Assembly: GCF_003234965.1 (NCBI RefSeq)
Contig: NZ_QKVK01000007.1
Span: 209,636 to 273,635, forward strand
Origin: Aestuariivirga litoralis
Lineage (GTDB): Bacteria; Pseudomonadota; Alphaproteobacteria; Rhizobiales; Aestuariivirgaceae
Reading direction: 5' to 3'
DNA length: 64,000 nucleotides
Shown: positions 52,793 to 61,007 of the stretch, piece after piece
Numbering within the stretch: position 1 is the first letter of the stretch
How the letters are laid out: each line of letters opens with the position of its first letter
The notes under the pieces: generated by a model
Seen by the model: only the letters and a program-made list of their open reading frames with translations
Told to the model about the DNA's origin: nothing
Databases searched by the model: none
Program-made: the position numbers and the translations under genes

Positions 52793-53988
52793 CGGCGGAG
52801 GCCGCTGCGCGCGCGGCGGATCGGGCGGCCCGCCAGAGCTATGGCCGGCTGGTCGCCTCTCTCTCCATGCGCTCGCGCAACATCGCTGCCGCCGAGGACG
52901 CGCTGGGCGAGGCATTCCGCGCCGCGCTGGAGCACTGGCCGGTCTCGGGCATTCCCGATGTGCCCGAGGCCTGGCTGCTCACCGCCGCGCGCCGCGTGCT
53001 GGGCAAGGCGGAACGCCGCAGGCAGGTGTCGGCAATGGCAGAGCCCGAGCTGCTGCGGCAGGTGGAGGAGACCCTTGCCATGCTGGAAACGGAACCGGAC
53101 CGCTTTCACGACGAGCGACTGAAGCTGATGTTCGTCTGCGCCCATCCGGCGATCGACGCGGCAGCGCAGACGCCGCTGATGCTGCAGACGGTGCTGGGGC
53201 TCGATGCAGCGCGCATTGCCGCGGCCTTCCTCGAGCAGCCCGCGACCATGGGCCAGCGGCTGGTGCGGGCCAAGGCGCGGATCCGGGATACCGGCCTGCG
53301 TTTCGCGGTGCCGGAGGCCGACGAGCTGCCGGAACGGCTCGAGGCCGTGCTGCAGGCGATCTATGCGGCCTTCACCGCGGGCTGGGACGACGGCGGCCCG
53401 CTGTCGGGGGAGGCGATCTGGCTGGGCCGCACGCTTCTGGCGCTGATGCCGCAGGAACCCGAGGTCCAGGGGCTCGTGGCACTCATGCTCTATTGCGAGG
53501 CGCGGAAGGGCGCGCGGCGAGCCGCCGGCTTCGTGCCGCTCGACCGGCAGGACCCGGGCCTGTGGGATGGTGCCATGATGGCAGAGGGGGACGGGCTGCT
53601 GCGGGCAGCGGGGGCGGCGAACCGCTTCGGCCGGTTCCAGTGCGAGGCGGCGATCCAGTCGGTCCATGCCGCACGGCGGCTGACCGGGGAGACCGACCGG
53701 CGGGCGCTGCGCATGCTCTATGCCGCGCTGGTGCGCATGTCACCGGCAATCGGCGCACGGGTCGGCCAGGCGGCGGTGGCAGAACCGGAGGATGGCCTGG
53801 CGCTGCTGGCGGCGGTCCCGGAAAAGCTGGCCGCAGGCTACCAGCCCTTTCATGCGGTCAGGGCAGAGCTTCTGCGCCGCCTCGGCCGGGCAGCGGAAGC
53901 CAGGGCCGCCTATGTCCGCGCGGTTGAGCTTTCCCCCGACCCCGAATTGCGGCAATTCCTGTGGACGCGCATGGCCGAGCTCGCTTGA
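52789..53988 (+). CDS. ECF42-type RNA polymerase sigma factor with C-terminal extension
   Basis: A 399-residue extracytoplasmic-function sigma factor. The N-terminal sigma2 region (~residues 10-80) and sigma4 region (~110-165) are followed by the ~200-residue DUF6596/TPR-like extension characteristic of ECF42: KLMFVCAHPAIDA, LEAVLQAIYAAFTAGW and DRQDPGLWDGAM. No anti-sigma gene is adjacent, which is usual for this group. Coupled to the YCII gene by a four-base overlap. Confidence 0.92.
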   Translation: MTAEAAARAADRAARQSYGRLVASLSMRSRNIAAAEDALGEAFRAALEHWPVSGIPDVPEAWLLTAARRVLGKAERRRQVSAMAEPELLRQVEETLAMLETEPDRFHDERLKLMFVCAHPAIDAAAQTPLMLQTVLGLDAARIAAAFLEQPATMGQRLVRAKARIRDTGLRFAVPEADELPERLEAVLQAIYAAFTAGWDDGGPLSGEAIWLGRTLLALMPQEPEVQGLVALMLYCEARKGARRAAGFVPLDRQDPGLWDGAMMAEGDGLLRAAGAANRFGRFQCEAAIQSVHAARRLTGETDRRALRMLYAALVRMSPAIGARVGQAAVAEPEDGLALLAAVPEKLAAGYQPFHAVRAELLRRLGRAAEARAAYVRAVELSPDPELRQFLWTRMAELA

Positions 53989-54037
53989 CGGCCCGCCCCC
54001 CTTCCCCTAACCAGCGTCAAATCCCCGGGAGTCACCC

Positions 54038-55258
54038 ATGCCGAGCCCCAAAAAGCCTGCCAAGGCCAAGAAACCCGCACGCCCCCAGTTCGGCGACTGG
54101 GACCAGCCCCGCGTGACGGCGCTCCTGGTGCTGGCGGACGGCACGGTGATCGAGGGCTTCGGCATCGGGGCCGAGGGCGAGGCGGTGGGCGAAGTCTGCT
54201 TCAACACCGCCATGACGGGCTACCAGGAGGTGCTGACCGACCCCTCCTATGCCGGGCAGATCGTGACCTTCACCTTCCCGCATGTCGGCAATGTCGGCAC
54301 CAATGACGAGGACATCGAGACGACGAACCTCGCGGCGCACGCCGGCGTCGTTGGCTGCGTCATCAAGGAAGCCATCACCGAGCCCGCCAACTACCGCTCG
54401 GCTAGGCATTTCGACAAGTGGCTGAAGGCGCGCGGCATCATCGGCCTCTCGGGCATCGACACCCGCGCGCTGACCGCGCGCATCCGCGAGCACGGCATGC
54501 CCAACGGCGTGATCGCGCACAATGCCAAGGGCAAGTTCGATGTGAAGAAGCTGAAGAAGATGGCGGCCGACTGGCCGGGCCTCGTGGGCCTCGACCTCGC
54601 CAAGGAGGTCTCCCTCACCCAGCGCATGCACTGGGACGAGATGCTGTGGGACTGGAAGGACGGCTACCAGACGGCCAAGTCTTCGCCGTGGAAGGTGGTC
54701 GCCGTCGACTATGGCCTGAAGCGCAACATCCTGCGCTGCCTCACCTCAGCGGGCTGCGACGTGACGGTGGTGCCCGCCACCACCAAGGCCGAGGACATCC
54801 TCGCGATGAAGCCCGACGGCGTGTTCCTGTCCAACGGCCCGGGCGACCCGGCAGCCACCGGCGAATATGCTGTTCCCGAGATCAAGAAGCTGGTCGCATC
54901 CGGCAAGCCTGTCTTCGGAATCTGCCTCGGCCACCAGATGCTTGGCATCGCGCTCGGCGCCAAGACCGTGAAGATGCACCAGGGCCACCACGGCGCCAAC
55001 CACCCGGTGAAGGACTTCACCACCAACAAGGTGGAGATCGTGTCGATGAACCACGGCTTCGCGGTGGACCGTGACTCGCTGCCGGCGGGCGTGGTGGAGA
55101 CGCATGTCTCGCTGTTCGACGGGTCCAATGCCGGGATCGCGCTGAAGGACAGGCCGGTGTTCTCGGTGCAGCACCACCCGGAAGCCTCGCCGGGCCCGCA
55201 GGACTCGCATTACCTGTTCAGGCGCTTCGTTTCCTACATGGAAAAGGCCAAGCGCTGA
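54038..55258 (+). CDS. carA: Carbamoyl-phosphate synthase small subunit
   Basis: Glutaminase subunit that supplies ammonia for carbamoyl phosphate, used for arginine and pyrimidines. The 406-residue protein has the N-terminal CPSase domain ([21 protein letters not shown]) and the class I glutaminase with the catalytic Cys in GICLGHQM and the His/Glu in [11 protein letters not shown] ~20-residue basic leader precedes the domain. carB is not in the window. Single gene after the ECF42 sigma. Confidence 0.97.
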   Translation: MPSPKKPAKAKKPARPQFGDWDQPRVTALLVLADGTVIEGFGIGAEGEAVGEVCFNTAMTGYQEVLTDPSYAGQIVTFTFPHVGNVGTNDEDIETTNLAAHAGVVGCVIKEAITEPANYRSARHFDKWLKARGIIGLSGIDTRALTARIREHGMPNGVIAHNAKGKFDVKKLKKMAADWPGLVGLDLAKEVSLTQRMHWDEMLWDWKDGYQTAKSSPWKVVAVDYGLKRNILRCLTSAGCDVTVVPATTKAEDILAMKPDGVFLSNGPGDPAATGEYAVPEIKKLVASGKPVFGICLGHQMLGIALGAKTVKMHQGHHGANHPVKDFTTNKVEIVSMNHGFAVDRDSLPAGVVETHVSLFDGSNAGIALKDRPVFSVQHHPEASPGPQDSHYLFRRFVSYMEKAKR

Positions 55259-55324
55259 GAAGGCTTGTGGGCGGGCCGACCGCACCATAAATCAGGGTCT
55301 CGATTCCTGCTGGAAAGAGCACCC

Positions 55325-56815
55325 ATGTCGTTTGCCGAACTCGACCACCTGTGCCGCCGCCTCGAAGCCATTGGCCATGCCCAGGCCATGCTGGGGGTGG
55401 ACGAGGCCGTGAACATGCCGGAGGGTGGCGGCGAGAAGCGCGCCGAAGCCATGGGCGTGCTGGCCTCCATGGCCCATGAAATGGCCACCGCCCCGCACAT
55501 CGCCGACTGGATCGCCAAGGCCGAGACGGAAGAACTCGATGACGCGCAGAAGGCCGCGGTGGCGGAGTTCAAGCGCAGCTACATCAACCGCACCTGCCTG
55601 TCCTCCGACTTCGTGGCGCGCCAGGTGAATGCGGCGATGCGCTGCGAGCAGCTGTGGCGAAGCTTGCGCGCCAAGAACGACTGGAACGACTTCCTCCCCT
55701 CCTTCGAGAACATCGTGGCGCTGGCGCAGGAGGAGGCTGAACGGCGCGCCGAGGTGCTGAAGCTTTCGCCCTATGATGCGCTGGTGGAGCAGTATGACCC
55801 CGGCAGCCGGTCGGCCGAGATCGCGCGCGTGTTTGCGGACCTCAAGGGCTTCCTCAAGGGCTTCATCCCGGAGGCTCTGGAGGCGCAGGCGCGACGGCGG
55901 GCGAAACATCCGCCGAAGGCCCTCGCCGGGCCCTTCCCCATCGAGAAGCAGAAGGCGCTGGGCCTGGAGCTGATGAAGGCGGTGGGCTTCGACTTCCACC
56001 ATGGCAGGCTCGACGTCTCGCACCATCCGTTCTGCGGTGGCGTGCCGAGCGACGTGCGCATGACGACGCGCTACCGCACGGACGAATTCCTGTCGTCCCT
56101 CATGGGCATCCTGCACGAAACCGGACATGGGCTCTACGAGCAGAACCTGCCGCATGACCTCTCCCACTGGCCCTCGATGAAGGCGCGCGGCATGGCGATG
56201 CACGAGAGCCAGAGCCTGTTCCAGGAGATGCAACTCTCCCGCCGCCCCGAGTTCTGGGTCTTTGCCCTGCCCAGGGCGCGCGAGATCCTCGGGCTTGAAG
56301 ACGTGAGCGTCGATGACCTGCTCGCCCATGTGCACCGCGTGGAGCGTGGCTTCATCCGGGTGGATGCCGACGAGGCCACCTACCCGCTGCATGTGATCCT
56401 GCGTTTCGAGATCGAGCAGGAACTGGTGACGGGCAGGCTGGCGGCGAAGGACGTGCCCGAGGCCTGGAACGCCAAGATGACGGAGTATCTTGGGCTCTCC
56501 ACCGCGGGCAATTACAAGGATGGGCCGATGCAGGACGTGCACTGGCCCTCAGGCGCCTTCGGCTATTTCCCGAGCTATACGCTGGGCGCCATGATGGCAG
56601 CCCAGCAATGGGCGGCGGTGGAACGCGCCGCGCCGGATGCGGCGGCCCAGATTGCGCGCGGCGACTTCTCGGCGATCAATGCCTGGCGCAGGGAGAACAT
56701 CTGGTCGAAGGCCTCGATGCTGTCGACGCCCGAGATCATGCGGCAGGCGACGGGCGAACCGCTGAATGCCAGGTATTTCGAGGAGCACCTGAAGAACCGA
56801 TACCTCACCACCTAA
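55325..56815 (+). CDS. Carboxypeptidase M32 (Taq family)
   Basis: Metallocarboxypeptidase of 496 residues acting on peptide C-termini in the cytosol. The zinc motif is LHETGHGLYEQ, with the third ligand in AMHESQSLFQE; WVFALPRAREI and ATYPLHVILRFEIEQ follow the family order. Start MSFAELDHL (55325). A family B repeat follows the stop at once, perhaps ending transcription. Confidence 0.94.
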   Translation: MSFAELDHLCRRLEAIGHAQAMLGVDEAVNMPEGGGEKRAEAMGVLASMAHEMATAPHIADWIAKAETEELDDAQKAAVAEFKRSYINRTCLSSDFVARQVNAAMRCEQLWRSLRAKNDWNDFLPSFENIVALAQEEAERRAEVLKLSPYDALVEQYDPGSRSAEIARVFADLKGFLKGFIPEALEAQARRRAKHPPKALAGPFPIEKQKALGLELMKAVGFDFHHGRLDVSHHPFCGGVPSDVRMTTRYRTDEFLSSLMGILHETGHGLYEQNLPHDLSHWPSMKARGMAMHESQSLFQEMQLSRRPEFWVFALPRAREILGLEDVSVDDLLAHVHRVERGFIRVDADEATYPLHVILRFEIEQELVTGRLAAKDVPEAWNAKMTEYLGLSTAGNYKDGPMQDVHWPSGAFGYFPSYTLGAMMAAQQWAAVERAAPDAAAQIARGDFSAINAWRRENIWSKASMLSTPEIMRQATGEPLNARYFEEHLKNRYLTT

Positions 56816-56817
56816 AG

Positions 56818-56901
56818 CCGTCGTCCCGGCGAAGGCCGGGATCCAGCTTTCCACGCGGTTGATGCCCAAAGCTGGACCCCGGCTTTCGCCGGGGTGACGG
56901 C
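56818..56901. repeat. Palindromic intergenic repeat, family B, copy 3
   Basis: GCCGTCGTCCCGGCGAAGGC at the left and CGCCGGGGTGACGGC at the right are long inverted arms, with CCAGCTTT and AAAGCTGG nested inside. It fills the gap between the convergent M32 peptidase and ABC permease genes. Confidence 0.85.
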
Positions 56902-57711
56902 TTATGGGGGAGTGGTCCTCTCACCCCGCCGCAGCACCGCCTGCGCGATGATCAGCAGCACGAAGCTCGTCAGCAGCACCACCGAGCCCACGGCGTTGAT
57001 CTCCGGCGTGACGCCACGGCGGATGGACGAGAAGATGTAGATCGGCAGCGTCGTGTCCGGCCCCGACACGAAGTAGGCGATGATGAAGTCCTCGAAGGAG
57101 AAGGTGAAGGACAGCAGGAAGCCGGCGAGGATCGAGGGTGCAAGGAGCGGCAGCACCACCTGGCGGAAGGTGCCAAGCGGCGTGGCGTAGAGATCCTCCG
57201 AGGCATCGACGAGGCTTCTGTCCATTCCCTGAAGGCGGGCGCGCACGAGGAGTGCCACCACCGCGATGTTGAACAGCACATGCGCCGCGATGACCGCCCA
57301 GGTGCCCATCTGCAGCTTGATGCCCATGGAGGCGAGCGAGGGGTTCACCACGTCGAACAGCGAGACGAAGGCGATCAGGGTCGAGATTCCGATGACGATG
57401 CCCGGCACCATGATGGCGATGTAGATCAGCGCATCGAAGGTGACGCGCAGCCAGCCCCTGACGCGCTCGAGCCCCAGTGCGGTGAGCGTGCCGATGATGG
57501 CGGAGAGGACGGCCGTCGACAGCGCGATGATGACGGAGGTCTTGAGCGCCCCCATGATCAGCGGGTTGGAGAAGGCCTTGCCATACCAGAAGAGCGAGAA
57601 GCCTTCCCATGACATGGCATATTTGCCGGCGTTGAAGGAGAAGAACACGATCAGCGAGATCGGCAGGTAGAGGAAGATGTAGATGCAGATGGCATAGGCG
57701 CGGAGCATCAC
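56902..57711 (-). CDS. Polyamine-type ABC transporter permease (PotC-like)
   Basis: Inner-membrane permease, 269 residues, with ~6 helices. The cytoplasmic EAA loop is DASEDLYATPLGTFRQVVLPLLAPS. Belongs with the permease, solute-binding and ATPase genes upstream on the same strand, forming a spermidine/putrescine-type importer. Starts 6 bases after the PotB-like stop and ends against a family B repeat. Confidence 0.92.
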   Translation of the reverse strand: MMLRAYAICIYIFLYLPISLIVFFSFNAGKYAMSWEGFSLFWYGKAFSNPLIMGALKTSVIIALSTAVLSAIIGTLTALGLERVRGWLRVTFDALIYIAIMVPGIVIGISTLIAFVSLFDVVNPSLASMGIKLQMGTWAVIAAHVLFNIAVVALLVRARLQGMDRSLVDASEDLYATPLGTFRQVVLPLLAPSILAGFLLSFTFSFEDFIIAYFVSGPDTTLPIYIFSSIRRGVTPEINAVGSVVLLTSFVLLIIAQAVLRRGERTTPP

Positions 57712-57717
57712 GTCACC

Positions 57718-58575
57718 TCATACCAGCGCCGCGCGCCGCGTGTCGGTTTTCGACAGCACGAACCGCATGTAGACATAGATGGTGACGAACATGATGGCGA
57801 CGAGGGCAACCGAAACGGCGGCCCCGAAAGGCCAGTTGCGCGACTGCAGGAACAGGTCCACCAGCGCATTGCCGATGAAGAACACCTTACCGCCGCCAAG
57901 GAACTGCGGCAGGATGTAGTCGCCCATCAGCAGGATGAAGACCAGCATCGAGCCGGTGGCGACACCGGGAAGCGCCAGCGGCAGCGTGACCTGCCAGAAG
58001 GTGCGGGCGGGCGTGGCGCCGAGGTCGGCGGAGGCTTCGAGCAGGCGCTTGTCGAGCTTCTCGAGCGAGACATAGATCGGCGGCACCATGAGCGGCAGGA
58101 AGCCGTAGACGGCGCCGATGAGCACGGCCCAGGGCGTGTTGATGATGCGGACATCGAGGCCGACCATGGCGAGCCAGCCGGGGATGCCCTTGTTGCCGAG
58201 GATCATCATCCACGCATAGTAACGCAGGAGCTGGCTGGTCCAGAACGGTGCCATGACGAGGATCAGCAGCGTCACGCGCCACTTGGGGCTCACCTTCACC
58301 GCCAGGAAATAGGCCATGGGGAAGGCGAAGAGCGCGGTGAGCAGCGTGCCCAGCGGCGCGAGCGTCAGCGTGTTGAAGAAGGCCTTCCCGCGCGCCGGAA
58401 GATCCATGTAGTTCTGCAGCGTGAAGGCCGGCATGTAGCCGCCCGCCGGAGCCCGCTCGCCGAAGGAGAAGATCAGCACCACCGCCAGCGGCACCAGCAG
58501 CAGGAACACGAAGAACAGCCCTGCGGGCAAGAGCAGGAGCGTGGTCACGAGCTTGGGGCGAGACGTCGATGCCAT
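57718..58575 (-). CDS. Polyamine-type ABC transporter permease (PotB-like)
   Basis: Permease of ~285 residues with ~6 helices and the EAA loop EASADLGATPARTFWQVTLPLALPG. MRFVLSKTD ends it. The start is unclear: MASTSRPK (58575) is used, but ATGs at 58587 and 58590 overlap the end of a family A repeat. Second gene product of the ABC operon pair with the PotC-like permease. Confidence 0.9.
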   Translation of the reverse strand: MASTSRPKLVTTLLLLPAGLFFVFLLLVPLAVVLIFSFGERAPAGGYMPAFTLQNYMDLPARGKAFFNTLTLAPLGTLLTALFAFPMAYFLAVKVSPKWRVTLLILVMAPFWTSQLLRYYAWMMILGNKGIPGWLAMVGLDVRIINTPWAVLIGAVYGFLPLMVPPIYVSLEKLDKRLLEASADLGATPARTFWQVTLPLALPGVATGSMLVFILLMGDYILPQFLGGGKVFFIGNALVDLFLQSRNWPFGAAVSVALVAIMFVTIYVYMRFVLSKTDTRRAALV

Positions 58576-58584
58576 CGAAAGGTT

Positions 58585-58660
58585 CATCATGCCCGGGCGT
58601 GACCCGCGCATCCTTCTCCCGCGCGTGAAAAGGATGGCCGGGACACGCCCGGCCATGATG
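58585..58660. repeat. Palindromic intergenic repeat, family A, copy 4
   Basis: Left arm CATCATGCCCGGGCGTGACC and right arm GGCCGGGACACGCCCGGCCATGATG are of the family A type. It sits inside the ABC operon, between the solute-binding and PotB-like genes, and touches the possible start codons of the latter. Confidence 0.8.
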
Positions 58661-58681
58661 CATGTGTAAGGGAGACGTGCC

Positions 58682-59833
58682 TCACGCCGACTTGAAGCGC
58701 GCCATGAGTTCGGCGCGGTCCGGGTTGGTGAGCGTCTCGGCAGCGCCGTACTCCAGCGCGGTCAGCTGGTCGGCCGCCGGGTAGAGGATCGGGTTCTTCA
58801 GGATGCTCTCGGGCAGCAGCTTGAGCACCCGCGAGTCGGTGGTCGGCGTGCCGTGGGCCTCGATCTCCTTGGCATTGATGTCGGGCGTCAGGATGAAGTC
58901 GAGGAAGGCATAGGCGGCTTCCCGGTTCGGGGCCCCCTTGATGACGGCGTAGTGATCGACCCAGATCTCGCCGCCGTCCTTGCCGAGGCGGTAGCTCATC
59001 TCGGGCATGTCGCGGTTGAGCTGGGCGGCGTCATTGGTCCAGCACATGGCCATGGCGGCATCGCCATTGCGCATGGCGGGCTGGTAGTCGGAGGTGACGG
59101 CGAAAAGATGCGGCTTGGTGGCCACCAGCAGCTTCTCGATCTCGGCCAGCTCGTTCTTGTCCACCGTGTTGAAGCCGTAGCCCAGCGCCTTGGCGGCACT
59201 GCCGATGGTGGTGAGCTGATAGTCATGCACCGTCGCCTTGCCCGAGAGCGGGCCCTGGGCGAGCGCGAAGAACTCCTTCCAGCTGGTGGGGTTCTCGGTC
59301 GTCGCCTTGGTGTTGACGATGAAGCCGGTGGTGCCCCAGTCCTTCGGCACGGCATAGGTGACGCCGTCGATGGTGCCCGGGCCGAGGAAGCGCGGATCCT
59401 GGGCCGCCGGATCGTAGCTGGGGAAGAGCTTGAGATCGAGCGGCTCGATCAGGTCGAGGTTCTTGTAGGTCGAGATCGTGTAGTTGGTGGGCACCAGCAC
59501 GTCCCAGCCGGTGGAGCCGGCCTGCAGCTTGGCCAGCATCTCCTCGTTCGAGCCGAAGACATTGACGTTGATCGGCACGCCGGTCTGCTTGGTGAAGTTG
59601 TCGTAGTTCTCCTGGCTGAAGTAATTGGGCCAGGTCGTCACGTTCAGCGTGCCCGACAGGCCGGCCCAGGCCTTGCGCGGCCTGAGCCCCGGCACGGCGG
59701 TGCTCAGCACCGCGGTGGCGAGGCCGAGGCCGGTGACACCGAGGAAGTGGCGGCGGCTGACGCTGCCCTTCTGGTAACGGCGCAGCTCGTCGATGAACTT
59801 GCTGGCCGAGATGTGGTCCGGATGCTTGGTCAT
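58682..59833 (-). CDS. Polyamine-type ABC transporter solute-binding protein, Tat-exported
   Basis: A 383-residue periplasmic binding protein of the PotD/PotF class. A twin-arginine signal SRRHFLGVTGLGLATAV (~residues 26-42) follows an unusually long ~25-residue leader. LNVTTWPNYFSQENYDNF and WDVLVPTNYTISTYKN are family motifs; WVDHYAVIKGAPN is near the C-lobe. Substrate likely a polyamine, not proven. Confidence 0.92.
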   Translation of the reverse strand: MTKHPDHISASKFIDELRRYQKGSVSRRHFLGVTGLGLATAVLSTAVPGLRPRKAWAGLSGTLNVTTWPNYFSQENYDNFTKQTGVPINVNVFGSNEEMLAKLQAGSTGWDVLVPTNYTISTYKNLDLIEPLDLKLFPSYDPAAQDPRFLGPGTIDGVTYAVPKDWGTTGFIVNTKATTENPTSWKEFFALAQGPLSGKATVHDYQLTTIGSAAKALGYGFNTVDKNELAEIEKLLVATKPHLFAVTSDYQPAMRNGDAAMAMCWTNDAAQLNRDMPEMSYRLGKDGGEIWVDHYAVIKGAPNREAAYAFLDFILTPDINAKEIEAHGTPTTDSRVLKLLPESILKNPILYPAADQLTALEYGAAETLTNPDRAELMARFKSA

Positions 59834-59863
59834 GTGTTTGCTCCCTGTGATTATGTTCTGTCG

Positions 59864-60889
59864 TCAGTTGTTCGGCAGGATACGCTCTGCCTCGGCGCGC
59901 CAGCCTGCGGCGATCATGTCGCCGATGTCATAGATTCCCGCGTCGCGCTCCGACTTCCGCGGGGCCATCACCATGAACGCGCCCAACTGCTCGCTTGCCA
60001 CCACATATTCGGTGTGCTCGCCGAGGAAGATGCGGTTCAGGACCTTCACCGGCAGGCGCGCTGCAAGTCCCTCCGGCAAATGCGTGAGGCTGGCCGCGAT
60101 CTCGATCTGCTCCGGCCGGACGCTCAGCACTTCCGCCTGCGACGGGCCCGCAAAGAAATTGGTCTTGCCGACGAAGTCCGCCACGTAGCGGTTCACCGGC
60201 TGGTCATAGAGCTCGCGCGGGGAGCCCGTCTGCACGATGCGGCCCTCGCGCATGACGCAGACGCGGTCCGACATGGAGAGCGCCTCCTCCTGGTCATGCG
60301 TGACGAGAAGGAAGGTGATTCCGACGTCGCGCTGCAGGTTCTGCAGCTCGATCTGCATGTCGCGGCGGAGCTTGCGGTCGAGTGCGGCGAGCGGCTCGTC
60401 GAGCAGCAGCACGGCGGGGCGGTTGATCAGCGCGCGGGCCAGCGCCACGCGCTGCTGCTGGCCGCCGGAGAGTTCATAGCTCCGCCGCTTGCCGTAGCCC
60501 GAGAGCCGCACCATGGCGAGCGCCTCGTCCACCGCGCGGTCGATCTGGGCCTTCGACGGCTTCGGGTTGCGCTGGCGCAGGCCATAGGAGACGTTGTCGG
60601 CGACCGAGAGATGCGGGAACAGCGCATAGTGCTGGAACACCATGTTCACCGGCCGGCGATAGGCGGGAACACCGGTGACATTCTCGCCGCGGATGAAGAC
60701 CTCGCCCTCCGTCGGCTGCTCGAAGCCCGCCATCATGCGCAGCGACGTGGTCTTGCCGCAGCCGGACGGGCCGAGGATGGAGAGGAATTCGCCGGCCTTC
60801 ACCGCGAGGTCGTTGTCCGCCACGGCGGCGACATCACCGAAGCGCTTGGTGACCTTGCGGAATTCGATGACGTTCGGAGGAGCGTTCAC
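59864..60889 (-). CDS. Polyamine-type ABC transporter ATP-binding protein (PotA-like)
   Basis: A 341-residue ATPase: Walker A GPSGCGKTTSLR, signature LSGGQQQRVALARAL, Walker B LLLDEPLAALD and switch His in LLVTHDQEEALS. The C-terminal ~100 residues form a TOBE domain (VLSVRPEQIEIAAS). First gene of the transporter operon, 30 bases upstream of the solute-binding protein. Confidence 0.95.
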   Translation of the reverse strand: MNAPPNVIEFRKVTKRFGDVAAVADNDLAVKAGEFLSILGPSGCGKTTSLRMMAGFEQPTEGEVFIRGENVTGVPAYRRPVNMVFQHYALFPHLSVADNVSYGLRQRNPKPSKAQIDRAVDEALAMVRLSGYGKRRSYELSGGQQQRVALARALINRPAVLLLDEPLAALDRKLRRDMQIELQNLQRDVGITFLLVTHDQEEALSMSDRVCVMREGRIVQTGSPRELYDQPVNRYVADFVGKTNFFAGPSQAEVLSVRPEQIEIAASLTHLPEGLAARLPVKVLNRIFLGEHTEYVVASEQLGAFMVMAPRKSERDAGIYDIGDMIAAGWRAEAERILPNN

Positions 60890-61007
60890 GACACCCAGAG
60901 GAAAATGAGTTTCCGCAAGGTTCTGTCAGCGCAGGGGAATTGTCAACCTGACGCCGCGTGATGGAAAGCCGGATGCGGGCGCAACCCGCTGGCGGTGATT
61001 TGGGCAC

